Part shown: piece by piece, positions 1 through 8,276 of the stretch
Numbering within the stretch: the first letter of the stretch is position 1
Layout of the letters: every line of letters starts with the position of its first letter
Source: Bacteroidales bacterium UBA4293
GTDB taxonomy: Bacteria > Bacteroidota > Bacteroidia > Bacteroidales > Bacteroidaceae
Length of the DNA: 64,000 bases
Reading direction: 5' to 3'
Assembly: GCA_002395835.1 (NCBI GenBank)
Contig: DGVD01000015.1
Span: 62,001-126,000 of the forward strand
Translations under genes and position numbers: made by a program
The notes under the pieces: generated by a model
The model's input: the letters and a program-made list of their open reading frames with translations, nothing else
The model's database searches: none
Told to the model about the DNA's origin: nothing

Positions 1-713
1 TTACCTGCTGGAGAATAAATGACTGTGTTCAGAGTAAGATGTTTACCCTCATCATTCTCAATCGTAGTTTTTAGATTGACAGAAGCATAGCTTTGCTCCA
101 CATGAGGGGTTGTAATCTGAGTGCCCCATACTGGCACATGAACCTTTTCATTCATTACCAAGTGAACATTACGATACAAACCAGCTCCTGGATACCAACG
201 GGAAGATTGCTCTTTGTTCTCCAATCTCACAGCCAATGTATTGGTTGATCCATCCTTGTTAATAAACGGAGTTACATCAAAATAGAATGAGTTATAGCCA
301 TAAGGCCAGAAACCAGCCTCTTTCCCATTCACATAAACGTGAGCCTCACTCATGGCTCCATCAAAAATCAAAGTTGCCTGTTTGCCTACTGGTACATCAA
401 AAGTAGTTCTATACCATCCCACACCAGCATAAGGGAGTCCGCCAGAACGGCCCGTTTTTTCACTTGGCTCTGTTTCCCCATTCTGTAGCACCTGAACCAC
501 TTGAAGGTCATTGGCACGATCAAAAGGGCCAAAGATAGCCCAGTCGTGAGGGATGGTAACACTCTCCCACTGGCTATCATTGAAATTTACAGCAGAAGCA
601 TTTGCGATATCACCCTTGGTGAATTTCCAGTTCTTGTTCAGAAGAACCTCTGAGCGCTGTGCCGATGCAGAAAGGCTGCAAAGACAAACTAAGGTTAAGA
701 GTACATTTCTCAT
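1..713 (-). CDS. GH2 beta-galactosidase, N-terminal part (cut by window edge)
   Basis: The reading frame starts at the ATG whose complement is at 711-713 and runs without a stop off the left edge, so only about 237 N-terminal residues are visible. It begins with a Sec signal peptide (MRNVLLTLVCLCSLSASAQ), followed by the GH2 sugar-binding sandwich domain, recognisable from HDWAIFGPF near residue 60, GVGWYRTTF near 100 and the YVNGKEAG strand. The catalytic TIM barrel lies outside the window. The neighbouring upstream gene is a GH53 endo-galactanase, 7 bp away in the same direction, so the likely role is removing galactose from galactan oligosaccharides in the periplasm. That pairing matches a known Bacteroides galactan-utilisation arrangement. 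The family is clear; the beta-galactosidase specificity is inferred from context. Confidence 0.85.
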   Translation of the reverse strand, partial: MRNVLLTLVCLCSLSASAQRSEVLLNKNWKFTKGDIANASAVNFNDSQWESVTIPHDWAIFGPFDRANDLQVVQVLQNGETEPSEKTGRSGGLPYAGVGWYRTTFDVPVGKQATLIFDGAMSEAHVYVNGKEAGFWPYGYNSFYFDVTPFINKDGSTNTLAVRLENKEQSSRWYPGAGLYRNVHLVMNEKVHVPVWGTQITTPHVEQSYASVNLKTTIENDEGKHLTLNTVIYSPAG

Positions 714-720
714 AATTTAT

Positions 721-2142
721 TTAGTCTTTAAAGGCATCTAATATAGAAGAGGGCTTTCCATCATCGGTAAAAGCACCCATATCATAACTGTTCCATTGTT
801 TTTTGGTATAATAATCTGGTTTCCAATATTCATTCTTAGGAGAACTATAGTATTCTGGTTCCCAATAAAGAACACCAGCACACTTTTCATTATCCTTTAC
901 TGCTTTCATGAAAGATGATATAATGGAAGCCGAAGAAGACTCAGAAGGCTTTACACCAATTTCTACAATCATTACTTTAACATTATAGGTAGAACTCAAA
1001 GAAGAGATATGACCGACAGCCAATTCGTTTGCTTTAGATGGGGTAATTTTACTCTTTCCTTCATAGGCATTTTGAGGATAATGGCTTAAACCTATCATAT
1101 CAAACTTTCCTCCTGCTGCTTTGAATTTATCAAACCACCAATCTAAATCTTCGTATGCATTATTTAAATGAACCAAAACGATTGCATCGTTGAAGACAGC
1201 CTTAGCTGCATCATAGCCAGCATTGCTTAAAGCTGCATAATTAGACCAGCCATCTTTAATATCCCCGCTATCATCGGTCCAAAGTTGACCTTTGGGCCAA
1301 AGCATGCCGTTTCGTGTTTCATTTCCTATTTGTATATAGGCAGGAGTTACTCCATTATCTTTTAAAGCTGTAAGTACATCTGTAGTATGTTCTGCCACAG
1401 CCGACTTCAAATCATTTAGTCCAAGAGCTTTCCATGCTTCAGGAATGGTCTGATTCCCTGGGTCAGCAAAGACATCACTATAATGAAAATCAATCATGAC
1501 ATCTAGCCCTGCATTCTTAGCACGGATTGCTTTTGCAAGTACATCATCTTTATCACACCATTTCCCATAATCCTTTTCTGGATTTACCCAAACACGTAAA
1601 CGTATGGTATTCATTCCCAATGATTTCATCAGTTCAAAACAATCCATTTTGGAACCAGATGCATTATAAAATGGGATATTAGCAGCTTCCATCTCCGTAA
1701 CCCAACTGATATCTGCTCCTTTTACAAATGTAGTAGAAGGAGGGACAGAAGCAGCTGCCTGAGTGATATTAACAGACTCCGTTTGATCCCCGCATTTTAT
1801 AGTAACAGAAGAACTACGTTCAGTAGCACCCGTATTTTCACTTACTGTAATGGTCACACTTTTATTTCCACTTGTGCCACTGGTTGCAGAAGCCGAGCAC
1901 CAGGAACCACCTGTACTAGCCACAGATAAAGACCAACTTGAAGAAGCTGAGAATGAAATAGACTGATTCCCACCAGCCGCATCAAATGCCAATGTTTTAT
2001 TTGAAGGAGAAGTTACCTTTAAAGAATAAGTAATAGGAGGATCTGGTTCAGTTCCCTCTCCATTGTCATCGCTACCTCCACAAGAGACTAAACCCAAAAG
2101 GGCAAATAGCCATGCAAACAAAAACCACTTCTTAAAATTCAT
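721..2142 (-). CDS. GH53 arabinogalactan endo-beta-1,4-galactanase lipoprotein with BACON domain
   Basis: 473 residues. The lipobox LLGLVSC places the lipidated cysteine at residue 21, so the enzyme is probably anchored at the cell surface or outer membrane. Residues about 40-130 form a BACON-type all-beta module ending in VNITQAA, often thought to contact carbohydrate or extend the enzyme from the membrane. Residues about 138-470 are the GH53 barrel. The acid/base glutamate is E275 in QIGNETRNG and the nucleophile is E394 in MIVEIG; both are intact. GH53 enzymes cut beta-1,4-galactan such as pectin side chains. The next gene downstream is a GH2 enzyme. No SusC/SusD genes lie upstream, where dusB starts instead, so this looks like a two-gene galactan unit or the end of a system continuing off the window. 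Confidence 0.93.
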   Translation of the reverse strand: MNFKKWFLFAWLFALLGLVSCGGSDDNGEGTEPDPPITYSLKVTSPSNKTLAFDAAGGNQSISFSASSSWSLSVASTGGSWCSASATSGTSGNKSVTITVSENTGATERSSSVTIKCGDQTESVNITQAAASVPPSTTFVKGADISWVTEMEAANIPFYNASGSKMDCFELMKSLGMNTIRLRVWVNPEKDYGKWCDKDDVLAKAIRAKNAGLDVMIDFHYSDVFADPGNQTIPEAWKALGLNDLKSAVAEHTTDVLTALKDNGVTPAYIQIGNETRNGMLWPKGQLWTDDSGDIKDGWSNYAALSNAGYDAAKAVFNDAIVLVHLNNAYEDLDWWFDKFKAAGGKFDMIGLSHYPQNAYEGKSKITPSKANELAVGHISSLSSTYNVKVMIVEIGVKPSESSSASIISSFMKAVKDNEKCAGVLYWEPEYYSSPKNEYWKPDYYTKKQWNSYDMGAFTDDGKPSSILDAFKD

Positions 2143-2164
2143 AGTTTAATTTATAATTTTATTA

Positions 2165-3151
2165 TTATCCCCATTTTTCCTTAATCTCATCAAGCACTGC
2201 AAATAAATCAGCCACATTCTCTGCTCGAAGCATACGAATTCGCGTGTCACGAAAATTGTAAAGACCTTTAAACAGAGGTGTAGCAGCTAAATGCCGACGA
2301 ATGTGCAGGATTCCACGGTATTCATCAATTCTCTCCACACTTTGCAAAACTTGCTCCTTTAATTGGTTCAACTTCCAATCAAAACTGAGTTCATCAGAAG
2401 ACAAGAGTTCACCTGTATCCAGATAATGACGAATCTCACGGAATATCCAAGGCCGGCCAAAACTAGCACGTCCTACCATGACAGCATCCACACCATATTC
2501 ATCAAAACAATCCCTAGCCCGTTCTGGACTGGTAACATCACCATTCCCTATAATAGGGATATGCATTCTAGGATTCTTTTTTACTTCCCCTATTAAAGTC
2601 CAGTCGGCCTCTCCTGTGTACATCTGGGCACGAGTGCGTCCATGGATTGTCAAAGCCTTGATGCCACAATCCTGCAACCTTTCAGCCAATTCAACAATAC
2701 ACTTATGCTCGGAATCCCATCCTAATCTGGTCTTTACAGTAACAGGTATTTTCACAGCATTGACTACTGCTTTGGTTATGTCCAATAATAGCGGAATATT
2801 CTGCAGCATTCCTGCCCCTGCACCCTTACCTGCCACCCGTTTTACTGGGCATCCAAAATTTATATCCAGTACATCCGGTTGAGCCTGCTCTACGATTTTT
2901 GCAGCCTCAACCATTGAATCCACATCTTTTCCATAAATCTGAATGGCAACAGGACGTTCATCTGGATGAATAGTCAACTTTTGGAGCGACTTGTTCACTG
3001 AGCGAATCAAAGCATCGGCAGAAACAAACTCTGAATAGACCATGGAAGCTCCCATCTGCTTACACATCAGACGAAAACCCATATCTGTTACGTCCTCCAT
3101 AGGGGCCAACACTACAGGACGTTCACCTAAATCTATTGATCCAATTTTCAT
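2165..3151 (-). CDS. dusB: tRNA-dihydrouridine synthase (DusB-type)
   Basis: 328 residues, normal length for the family. Dus enzymes use FMN and NADPH to reduce uridine to dihydrouridine in tRNA D-loops. The N-terminal strand VVLAPMEDVTDMGFR, the catalytic cysteine C101 in INFGCPVKRVAGKGAG, the lysine-containing VTVKTRLGW, TIHGRTRAQMYTG, and the phosphate-binding GNGDVTSPE and MVGRASFGRPW segments are all present. It is a cytoplasmic housekeeping gene. A TAnnTTTG box lies 13 bp upstream of the start, within a short divergent region shared with the secreted hydrolase. GH53 begins only 22 bp after the stop, with no terminator in between, so the galactanase may be cotranscribed. Confidence 0.95.
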   Translation of the reverse strand: MKIGSIDLGERPVVLAPMEDVTDMGFRLMCKQMGASMVYSEFVSADALIRSVNKSLQKLTIHPDERPVAIQIYGKDVDSMVEAAKIVEQAQPDVLDINFGCPVKRVAGKGAGAGMLQNIPLLLDITKAVVNAVKIPVTVKTRLGWDSEHKCIVELAERLQDCGIKALTIHGRTRAQMYTGEADWTLIGEVKKNPRMHIPIIGNGDVTSPERARDCFDEYGVDAVMVGRASFGRPWIFREIRHYLDTGELLSSDELSFDWKLNQLKEQVLQSVERIDEYRGILHIRRHLAATPLFKGLYNFRDTRIRMLRAENVADLFAVLDEIKEKWG

Positions 3152-3163
3152 AATTCAATGGTA

Positions 3164-3171
3164 CAAAGGTA
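3164..3171 (-). promoter_or_regulatory. Bacteroidales -7 box for dusB
   Basis: On the minus strand this reads TACCTTTG, an exact match to the Bacteroidetes primary-sigma -7 consensus TAnnTTTG, 13 bp before the dusB ATG. It sits back to back with a plus-strand box at 3226-3233. Confidence 0.6.
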
Positions 3172-3225
3172 AAGAGAAAAACGAAAACGTCCAACAATTC
3201 ACTTGTTGATTTCTATTATATCTTT

Positions 3226-3233
3226 TATCTTTG
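3226..3233 (+). promoter_or_regulatory. Bacteroidales -7 box for the secreted hydrolase
   Basis: TATCTTTG matches TAnnTTTG exactly, with TTG trinucleotides about 17-20 bp upstream as -33 candidates. It fixes the downstream start codon: the TTG codon at 3231 lies inside this box and cannot be translated from this promoter, so the ATG at 3252 is the start. Confidence 0.65.
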
Positions 3234-3251
3234 CAAAAAAGATTACTGATT

Positions 3252-4580
3252 ATGAGGAACCTTTTACTTGCCATAGCCCTCCTTATATTACCCTTGAATT
3301 ACTGTTCTGCTCAAACTTTCAATGGTGACTGGAACGGACAACTATCTATTGGGAACCAAAAACTAACACTTGTATTTCATATCAACCCTGAAGCATGTAC
3401 CCTTGACAGTCCAGACCAAGGAGCAAGGGACATACAAGCAATTATAGGTTTACAAACTGAAGATTCCATTCAAATTAAGATTCCCATAATTGGTGCTGCA
3501 TACAACGGTAAGAAGAAGGGAAACACCATAGTAGGTAAATTCATGCAAAGAGGTATTAGCTTTCCTCTAACCCTGCTTCCAGGAAAAGGGGAAAGAAATC
3601 GCCCTCAGACACCTAAAGCACCATTCGACTATAAGACAAAAGAAGTCACCTTCGAAAATCCAATTGATGGAACGATATTGGCAGGCACTTTAACAACCCC
3701 TAAAACCTATACAAAAAAAACACCAATTGTTATCATGGTTACAGGAAGTGCCCTCCAAAATCGGGATGAAGAAATATTTGAGCACAAGCCATTTGCTGTA
3801 ATCGCTGATTTCCTGGCTAAGCAAGGCATTGCCAGCCTACGATACGATGATCGATCTGTAGGGAAATCAACAGGAGATGTTGCTCATGCAACTACTGAGC
3901 AATTTAGGCAAGATGCAGAAGCTGCTATTCTTTATCTCCGCAATAAAGAAAAGTTCAAGAAGGTAGGAATCTTAGGACATAGCGAAGGAGGTACCATCGC
4001 ATATCTATTAGGAGGTGAAAGAAAGGTAGAGTTTATCATTTCTTTAGCAGGGCCCACAGTAAATGGAAAAGAACTTTTACTAGCACAAAACAACCTTGTA
4101 CTGAAAAGTCAAGGAATGCCCCAACAGACTGTCGATGACTATGTCAAGGCCTTGGAACAAGTCTTTGACCTGAGGATTCAGGGGACTGAAATACCAAACC
4201 CAAAGGAGAAAATACAGGAAATTATTGAGGACTGTAAGGTAACCCTTCCCCCTGCATTGCAAAACAATTTAGCATTAGTTTTGACACACGATGCATGGAC
4301 GGACTATTTCCTCAAACTAAATCCAATGGAAAGTATCAAGAGAATGAAATGCCCTGCCTTTCTCCTCAATGGAGATAAAGACATTCAAGTGCCAGCAAAA
4401 ATGAATATTCCAGAATCTCTTCCTTTAAGAAATAGGAAATCAAAAACAAAGATCTATCCAGGATTAAACCACTTGTTCCAACATTGCACAACAGGTGCTG
4501 TAAATGAATACAAAGAAATAGAAGAAACCATTTCACCTGAAGTTTTGGAAGATATCAGTAACTTTATTCAAAATCTATAA
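3252..4580 (+). CDS. Secreted alpha/beta hydrolase (serine hydrolase)
   Basis: 442 residues from the ATG at 3252; the longer TTG start at 3231 overlaps the promoter and is rejected. A signal peptide of about 20 residues ends in CSAQ. Residues about 22-110 form a small beta-rich N-terminal domain (FNGDWNGQL). The alpha/beta hydrolase domain follows from about residue 130, with the nucleophile elbow GHSEGG (S244), a later GDKD aspartate and an H in PGLNHLF, completing a plausible catalytic triad. This architecture is common in Bacteroidetes secreted or periplasmic hydrolases of unknown substrate. It is expressed alone from its own promoter, with a small lipoprotein gene behind it that has a separate promoter. 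An esterase or acyl-peptidase role is possible; nothing in the sequence decides between them. Confidence 0.85.
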   Translation: MRNLLLAIALLILPLNYCSAQTFNGDWNGQLSIGNQKLTLVFHINPEACTLDSPDQGARDIQAIIGLQTEDSIQIKIPIIGAAYNGKKKGNTIVGKFMQRGISFPLTLLPGKGERNRPQTPKAPFDYKTKEVTFENPIDGTILAGTLTTPKTYTKKTPIVIMVTGSALQNRDEEIFEHKPFAVIADFLAKQGIASLRYDDRSVGKSTGDVAHATTEQFRQDAEAAILYLRNKEKFKKVGILGHSEGGTIAYLLGGERKVEFIISLAGPTVNGKELLLAQNNLVLKSQGMPQQTVDDYVKALEQVFDLRIQGTEIPNPKEKIQEIIEDCKVTLPPALQNNLALVLTHDAWTDYFLKLNPMESIKRMKCPAFLLNGDKDIQVPAKMNIPESLPLRNRKSKTKIYPGLNHLFQHCTTGAVNEYKEIEETISPEVLEDISNFIQNL

Positions 4581-4672
4581 AAGTTTCCCTACTAAGGGCT
4601 TTCCATTTAATCGGGGGGAAAATTCCCCTACTATTTTAGGTGTTTTCCTTTGCAAGGGGGATTTAACCCCCA

Positions 4673-4680
4673 TATTTTTG
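4673..4680 (+). promoter_or_regulatory. Bacteroidales -7 box for the His-rich lipoprotein
   Basis: TATTTTTG matches TAnnTTTG and lies 46 bp before the ATG at 4727. The spacer upstream (4581-4672) contains G-rich/C-rich inverted segments around GGGGAAAATTCCCC (4614-4628) and GGGGGATTTAACCCCC (4656-4671), which could form hairpins. Confidence 0.5.
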
Positions 4681-4726
4681 CACCAGAGAAAAGAAACAAA
4701 TTATAAACAGTTAAACACCTGAAATT

Positions 4727-4894
4727 ATGAAAAAGATTTTATACTTCCTTGCATGTTTGGGATTGACAATGAGTTTGTCTAGCTGTTTCGGTCCTGAGTT
4801 TTGGGATGATGGACCACGTCATCACCATCATCATCATCACCCACATTATGAAATGCATCATCATGGAGGCCCAGGCCACTATGGTAGATATTAG
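4727..4894 (+). CDS. Small histidine-rich lipoprotein
   Basis: A 55-residue open frame, below common ORF length cutoffs. MKKILYFLACLGLTMSLSSC is a clear lipoprotein signal with the lipobox cysteine at residue 20. The mature part is only 35 residues and contains 12 histidines: a run of seven (residues 32-38), one at 40, three at 44-46 and one at 51, mixed with Gly, Pro and Tyr. Such composition suggests binding of a transition metal (Zn, Ni or Cu) at the outer membrane, but no family was recognised. The gene has its own -7 box, a start codon 46 bp further on and a strong hairpin terminator immediately after the stop, which supports it being real. Alternative: a structural or surface-coating lipoprotein without a metal role. 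Confidence 0.75.
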   Translation: MKKILYFLACLGLTMSLSSCFGPEFWDDGPRHHHHHHHPHYEMHHHGGPGHYGRY

Positions 4895-4899
4895 AAATA

Positions 4900-4931
4900 A
4901 AAATAGGCTCGCTTTTCAACGAGCCTATTTT
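4900..4931. terminator. Bidirectional hairpin terminator
   Basis: A perfect 12-bp stem (AAAATAGGCTCG / CGAGCCTATTTT) with an 8-nt loop, A-rich on one flank and T-rich on the other. It sits between the convergent small lipoprotein gene and the DUF1593 gene ending at 4947, so it can serve both. Confidence 0.85.
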
Positions 4932-4946
4932 CTTCTACAAAACCAC

Positions 4947-6389
4947 TTATTTCTTTTTCCCTCTACTGCTAGCTGGGAGGACATTGAAAATTACACGCTT
5001 ATAAGAAGTCATGGCTGGAGTTCCCATATCTGTGAGTCGTAAAATCAAATGAATGGTACATGCCTCTTTTACGTCAGGAACCACCACATCATGCATATAT
5101 TTCTGATTAGGAGCATGAGTTCCAAGCAGACTCTCCTTGCAAGTTCCAGCCTCTGTATATTGGAACCAATATGCACTTAAGGCATCACCATCGGGGTCAT
5201 AACTATTAGAACAATCCAATTCCATCACATCTCCACCATAGACTACCAATTCATCTGGGATATTCAGAACAGGCACAGGGTTATGGTTAGCTTCTTCAAA
5301 AGACTTAGTACACCACAGCATACGTCCCGCAAAATCATTCTGGGTTTCATCCCTCCAACGGAAAATAGTAGCAAAATGAGATGTAAACTTGGTAGTATCC
5401 CTCATTTGCACGAAGAATGACTTTTTATTATCGTATGGCTTATAAGTATCTTGCGTGTCTGTCCAGATAGGACGTGTTTCTGGAGTGTGCTCCACACCAT
5501 CATGAATTGTGCTAAGATCTACGTTTGGAGTACCTAATTCATAACGGCCACCCCAGCCTCCCCAGTTAGGATGTTCTGGATTATTTAAACCATTAGGAAT
5601 CAAATTTAACCAAGATGGGGTGTCACCTTCCATTCCAAAGCTAACCTCAGGATAGAGTGCACCTAATGGGCCATGCCCTTGCATGATATTATCCCTCAAC
5701 CATTCATAAGAAAGCGTTTCATTATTGATTCCTTTCACTTCTCTATTAAAGCCCATCCAAGTGCTTTGAATATAATTAACAGGAGAACAGATATAGAACA
5801 GATCTGGGAAGTTAGTACGAATCCAGCAACCAGCATCATCCTGATCACTAATGGTATATACACGCAATTTAGCAACCAACTTCTCCAGTTGTTTCTTACT
5901 CTTTTTATCCTTTAACTTATAAAGAGCCTGAGCCAAGACATTGGTTCCTCCCCAAGCAGTAACCCATAATGGACGAGGATCATCTTTCTCTAAACACTTG
6001 ATTAAAAATTCAGATGCCTCAGAGTCCTTCTTCTTACCTACAGCCTCCATTCCATAAACAGCAGGACCTCTTTTTACAATACTTTTCAAGTATTCCTCGG
6101 TAGGATAGCCTTCCTGATGCTTCAACAAATTAGGACGAACTTTACCATAAGCAGTAATTAGCTGATTCAAGATTTGGGGATTTACATTATGCTTCATATG
6201 AGTAGAAGTAGATGCTGCCAAACCTTCAATGTCAATCACGTTGCTATAAAGAAGAAGACGAACCATTGTCTGTGTATCGTCGGGTTCATTACCAATGTCT
6301 GTCAGAACAAACAAACGATGTTTCTGAACTTGTGCCTGTACATTAAAACAGGTAAATATCAAAACCAGTAAAAAAACGATTTTACGCAT
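4947..6389 (-). CDS. DUF1593 (Sde182-type nucleoside-hydrolase-like) secreted protein A
   Basis: 480 residues with a signal peptide cleaved near residue 20 (CFNVQAQ). The N-terminal two-thirds is the DUF1593 nucleoside-hydrolase-like domain. Its first strand carries the acidic metal motif LTDIGNEPDD (D31, N34, E35, D37, D38), which parallels the DTDxGxDD calcium site of nucleoside hydrolases. VTAWGGTNVLAQAL and the SDQDDAG loop are typical of the family. Residues about 385-475 form an Ig-like C-terminal domain with the YDPDGD signature. It is the last gene of a two-gene unit, 10 bp after DUF1593-B. The protein is probably periplasmic or exported and a sugar-bond hydrolase, but the reaction is unknown. 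Its motif spacing differs from the other three paralogues, so it may have a different substrate. Confidence 0.85.
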   Translation of the reverse strand: MRKIVFLLVLIFTCFNVQAQVQKHRLFVLTDIGNEPDDTQTMVRLLLYSNVIDIEGLAASTSTHMKHNVNPQILNQLITAYGKVRPNLLKHQEGYPTEEYLKSIVKRGPAVYGMEAVGKKKDSEASEFLIKCLEKDDPRPLWVTAWGGTNVLAQALYKLKDKKSKKQLEKLVAKLRVYTISDQDDAGCWIRTNFPDLFYICSPVNYIQSTWMGFNREVKGINNETLSYEWLRDNIMQGHGPLGALYPEVSFGMEGDTPSWLNLIPNGLNNPEHPNWGGWGGRYELGTPNVDLSTIHDGVEHTPETRPIWTDTQDTYKPYDNKKSFFVQMRDTTKFTSHFATIFRWRDETQNDFAGRMLWCTKSFEEANHNPVPVLNIPDELVVYGGDVMELDCSNSYDPDGDALSAYWFQYTEAGTCKESLLGTHAPNQKYMHDVVVPDVKEACTIHLILRLTDMGTPAMTSYKRVIFNVLPASSRGKKK

Positions 6390-6399
6390 AATTCATTCC

Positions 6400-7953
6400 T
6401 TATTTTTTAACCACATCAATGAAGAACTGAGCATAACGATGCATAGGACGTTCTGCCTTATCTGTCACCTCCATATTCACTACTATTCTATCCCCTATCT
6501 TAGCAGTTTTAGGAACTGTAAAAGTAACAGTGGAAGGGGTTCCTGCCACGTAAGTCTGTTCACCCTGAACTGAAAGACAATTACCTAAGACTTCATCACC
6601 TCCAAATGGAACTTTTGCTGCAAAAGGATTAGCACCCCTTTCCATAGTTGGCTCAACCCACCATTTAACAGTCATCTCATTCCCATCTGGGTCCACAGCA
6701 GAAGCTGCCAATGTAACTGACTTTCCTGGTTTTACTTTAAAATCAAGATTCTCTGCTTTCACTATAGGAGCATGGTTACATTTCTCTGGTCCTGCAATAG
6801 CCCAGTCTGCACGTGCAGCCAACTCATCGAAATAAACTTGAGTATATCTGTTGTTCAAATGACTCATTCCTGGACGAATTCCTAGGTTGATGTAACCTGA
6901 ACATCCAAACTGGCAACACATCCAGTCAAAAGGATCGAATTCATAACGAGGTCTACTTGACAAATTCTCTGGTCCCCAGCCCAATTTTGCAGAAAGGCCC
7001 CAATCCATATAAGTAATCAAACCATAGTTGTATATCAGAGGCTCTCCAAACACTGCACGGCCTTCACCCATCAACCAGAACTCACTGAGGAGTTTTCCAT
7101 GATTGAACTTGAAAGCATCACACAAATAGTCGCTCTGATAATAAGGCAACACCTCGGGAGCTGCAGTCTTAGCAGAGAAGAACTGACCATAAGAACTGAT
7201 CCATGGTCTATTATCATTCTGAAGCCCTGGGAACATTTCATCAATTTTACTATCTGCACGACAATTGTCCTCACCACTACCAGCCAATCTTACCTTAGCA
7301 ACAACTTTCTGCAGAACCTTGTCCCAATCAGCAGTACCGTGATATTTCTCATAAATACTATATAACGCACGAACAGTAGTATTGATACCACCCCAATGCT
7401 GAATATGCAAAGGACGCATGTCGTCATCCATGATAATTTCTTCTATCAACTTTGAACCTTCTGTTTCAAAGCGATAATCACCTTCGAACTCCACATTACC
7501 CACTTTAGTGATGCTTCTCAAATAATCAGGAGTAGGATAATTAGGACTATTCTTACTCAGATTCTTGTAATCTATCTCATAAAAATTCAGCATCCTGTCT
7601 AAGAAAGTAGGATCTGCAGGACGATAACTACGTAACTCACCAGCATTGGCTACAGTATGCTCACAATGCTGTGCATTACATCTATAATTAGGAGTGATTT
7701 CTGCTAAAGTATGCTCTCCATGGTCACCATTGAAATGGAACATACCTGCAGTCCAAACAATACCAGCCAAATCATACTGGTCTGCATACATAAGACTTAA
7801 AATGATACCATTCATATCATCCACCTCCAAATCGGTAGTGATAATAATTCTCTCTTGAGACTTTTTGTCCACTTTAGGCTCTAAATTAACGGCATAGGCA
7901 GAAAGCCCACAAAAGGCAAAAAGCAAAGAGCAAAGAAAGACTTTTTTCACCAT
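6400..7953 (-). CDS. DUF1593 nucleoside-hydrolase-like secreted protein B
   Basis: 517 residues, signal peptide ending near AYA. The acidic motif is IITTDLEVDD (D41, E43, D45, D46). The family block HIQHWGGINTTVRAL and a loop with GSGEDNC match the other members. The C-terminal about 120 residues form the Ig-like domain (AASAVDPDGNEMTVKWW). This is the first gene of the unit facing the DeoR-type regulator; a -7 box at 7993-8000 and CGAAA-type repeats lie upstream. Together these suggest a periplasmic hydrolase induced by the locus substrate. It is clearly more diverged from copies C and D than they are from each other. Function is inferred only from fold resemblance and locus context. Confidence 0.85.
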   Translation of the reverse strand: MVKKVFLCSLLFAFCGLSAYAVNLEPKVDKKSQERIIITTDLEVDDMNGIILSLMYADQYDLAGIVWTAGMFHFNGDHGEHTLAEITPNYRCNAQHCEHTVANAGELRSYRPADPTFLDRMLNFYEIDYKNLSKNSPNYPTPDYLRSITKVGNVEFEGDYRFETEGSKLIEEIIMDDDMRPLHIQHWGGINTTVRALYSIYEKYHGTADWDKVLQKVVAKVRLAGSGEDNCRADSKIDEMFPGLQNDNRPWISSYGQFFSAKTAAPEVLPYYQSDYLCDAFKFNHGKLLSEFWLMGEGRAVFGEPLIYNYGLITYMDWGLSAKLGWGPENLSSRPRYEFDPFDWMCCQFGCSGYINLGIRPGMSHLNNRYTQVYFDELAARADWAIAGPEKCNHAPIVKAENLDFKVKPGKSVTLAASAVDPDGNEMTVKWWVEPTMERGANPFAAKVPFGGDEVLGNCLSVQGEQTYVAGTPSTVTFTVPKTAKIGDRIVVNMEVTDKAERPMHRYAQFFIDVVKK

Positions 7954-7992
7954 AAAGTTTTATTTATTTAAGAGTTATTCGAACTATGTTTG

Positions 7993-8000
7993 CAAATATA
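7993..8000 (-). promoter_or_regulatory. Bacteroidales -7 box for the DUF1593-B/A unit
   Basis: The minus strand reads TATATTTG, matching TAnnTTTG, 39 bp before the ATG of DUF1593-B. The repeats at 8041-8102 would lie upstream of it. Confidence 0.5.
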
Positions 8001-8040
8001 TCAAAAAAGGAATATATAATAAAATGTTTCTAAAGAAAAT

Positions 8041-8179
8041 TAACGAAAGTGTATAATTTTTGTTTTCTTTCGGTTTTGTATTCGGAATATTTCGGAATAA
8101 TCTTTCAGTTTACGTTTTATATTTCTCCTGAATTCTCCGATGAAAATCACCAATTCCTATAAAAGAAATAAACGAAATC
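8041..8179. promoter_or_regulatory. Candidate DeoR-type operator region (CGAAA/TTTCG repeats)
   Basis: This lies in the 323-bp divergent spacer between DUF1593-B and the DeoR-type gene, which holds no other gene. It contains AACGAAAG at 8042-8049, CTTTCGG at 8067-8073, a 10-bp-period direct repeat ATTCGGAAT / TTTCGGAAT at 8080-8088 and 8090-8098, and AAACGAAAT near 8170-8178. Closely related 10-bp-period repeats (AAACGAAAG twice) lie at the transketolase promoter at 36582-36600. DeoR-family regulators often bind repeated short sites, so this is a reasonable operator candidate; binding is inferred. Confidence 0.45.
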
Positions 8180-8240
8180 ATTATATTCATTTTTTTATTA
8201 TTTTTCATTTCTTATCCTTCCGAAAATGAAAAATAATGCT

Positions 8241-8248
8241 TATTTTTG
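8241..8248 (+). promoter_or_regulatory. Bacteroidales -7 box for the DeoR-type regulator
   Basis: TATTTTTG matches TAnnTTTG, 28 bp before the ATG at 8277. TTCCGAAAATG at 8218-8228, just upstream, is another CGAAA-type site and could mediate autoregulation. Confidence 0.6.
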
Positions 8249-8276
8249 CAACAACATCTAAAACTTTAAAACGAAA

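Noticed and set aside
3231..3251. TTG start for the secreted hydrolase
   Set aside because: The codon is inside the TATCTTTG promoter box; the ATG at 3252 directly precedes the signal peptide.
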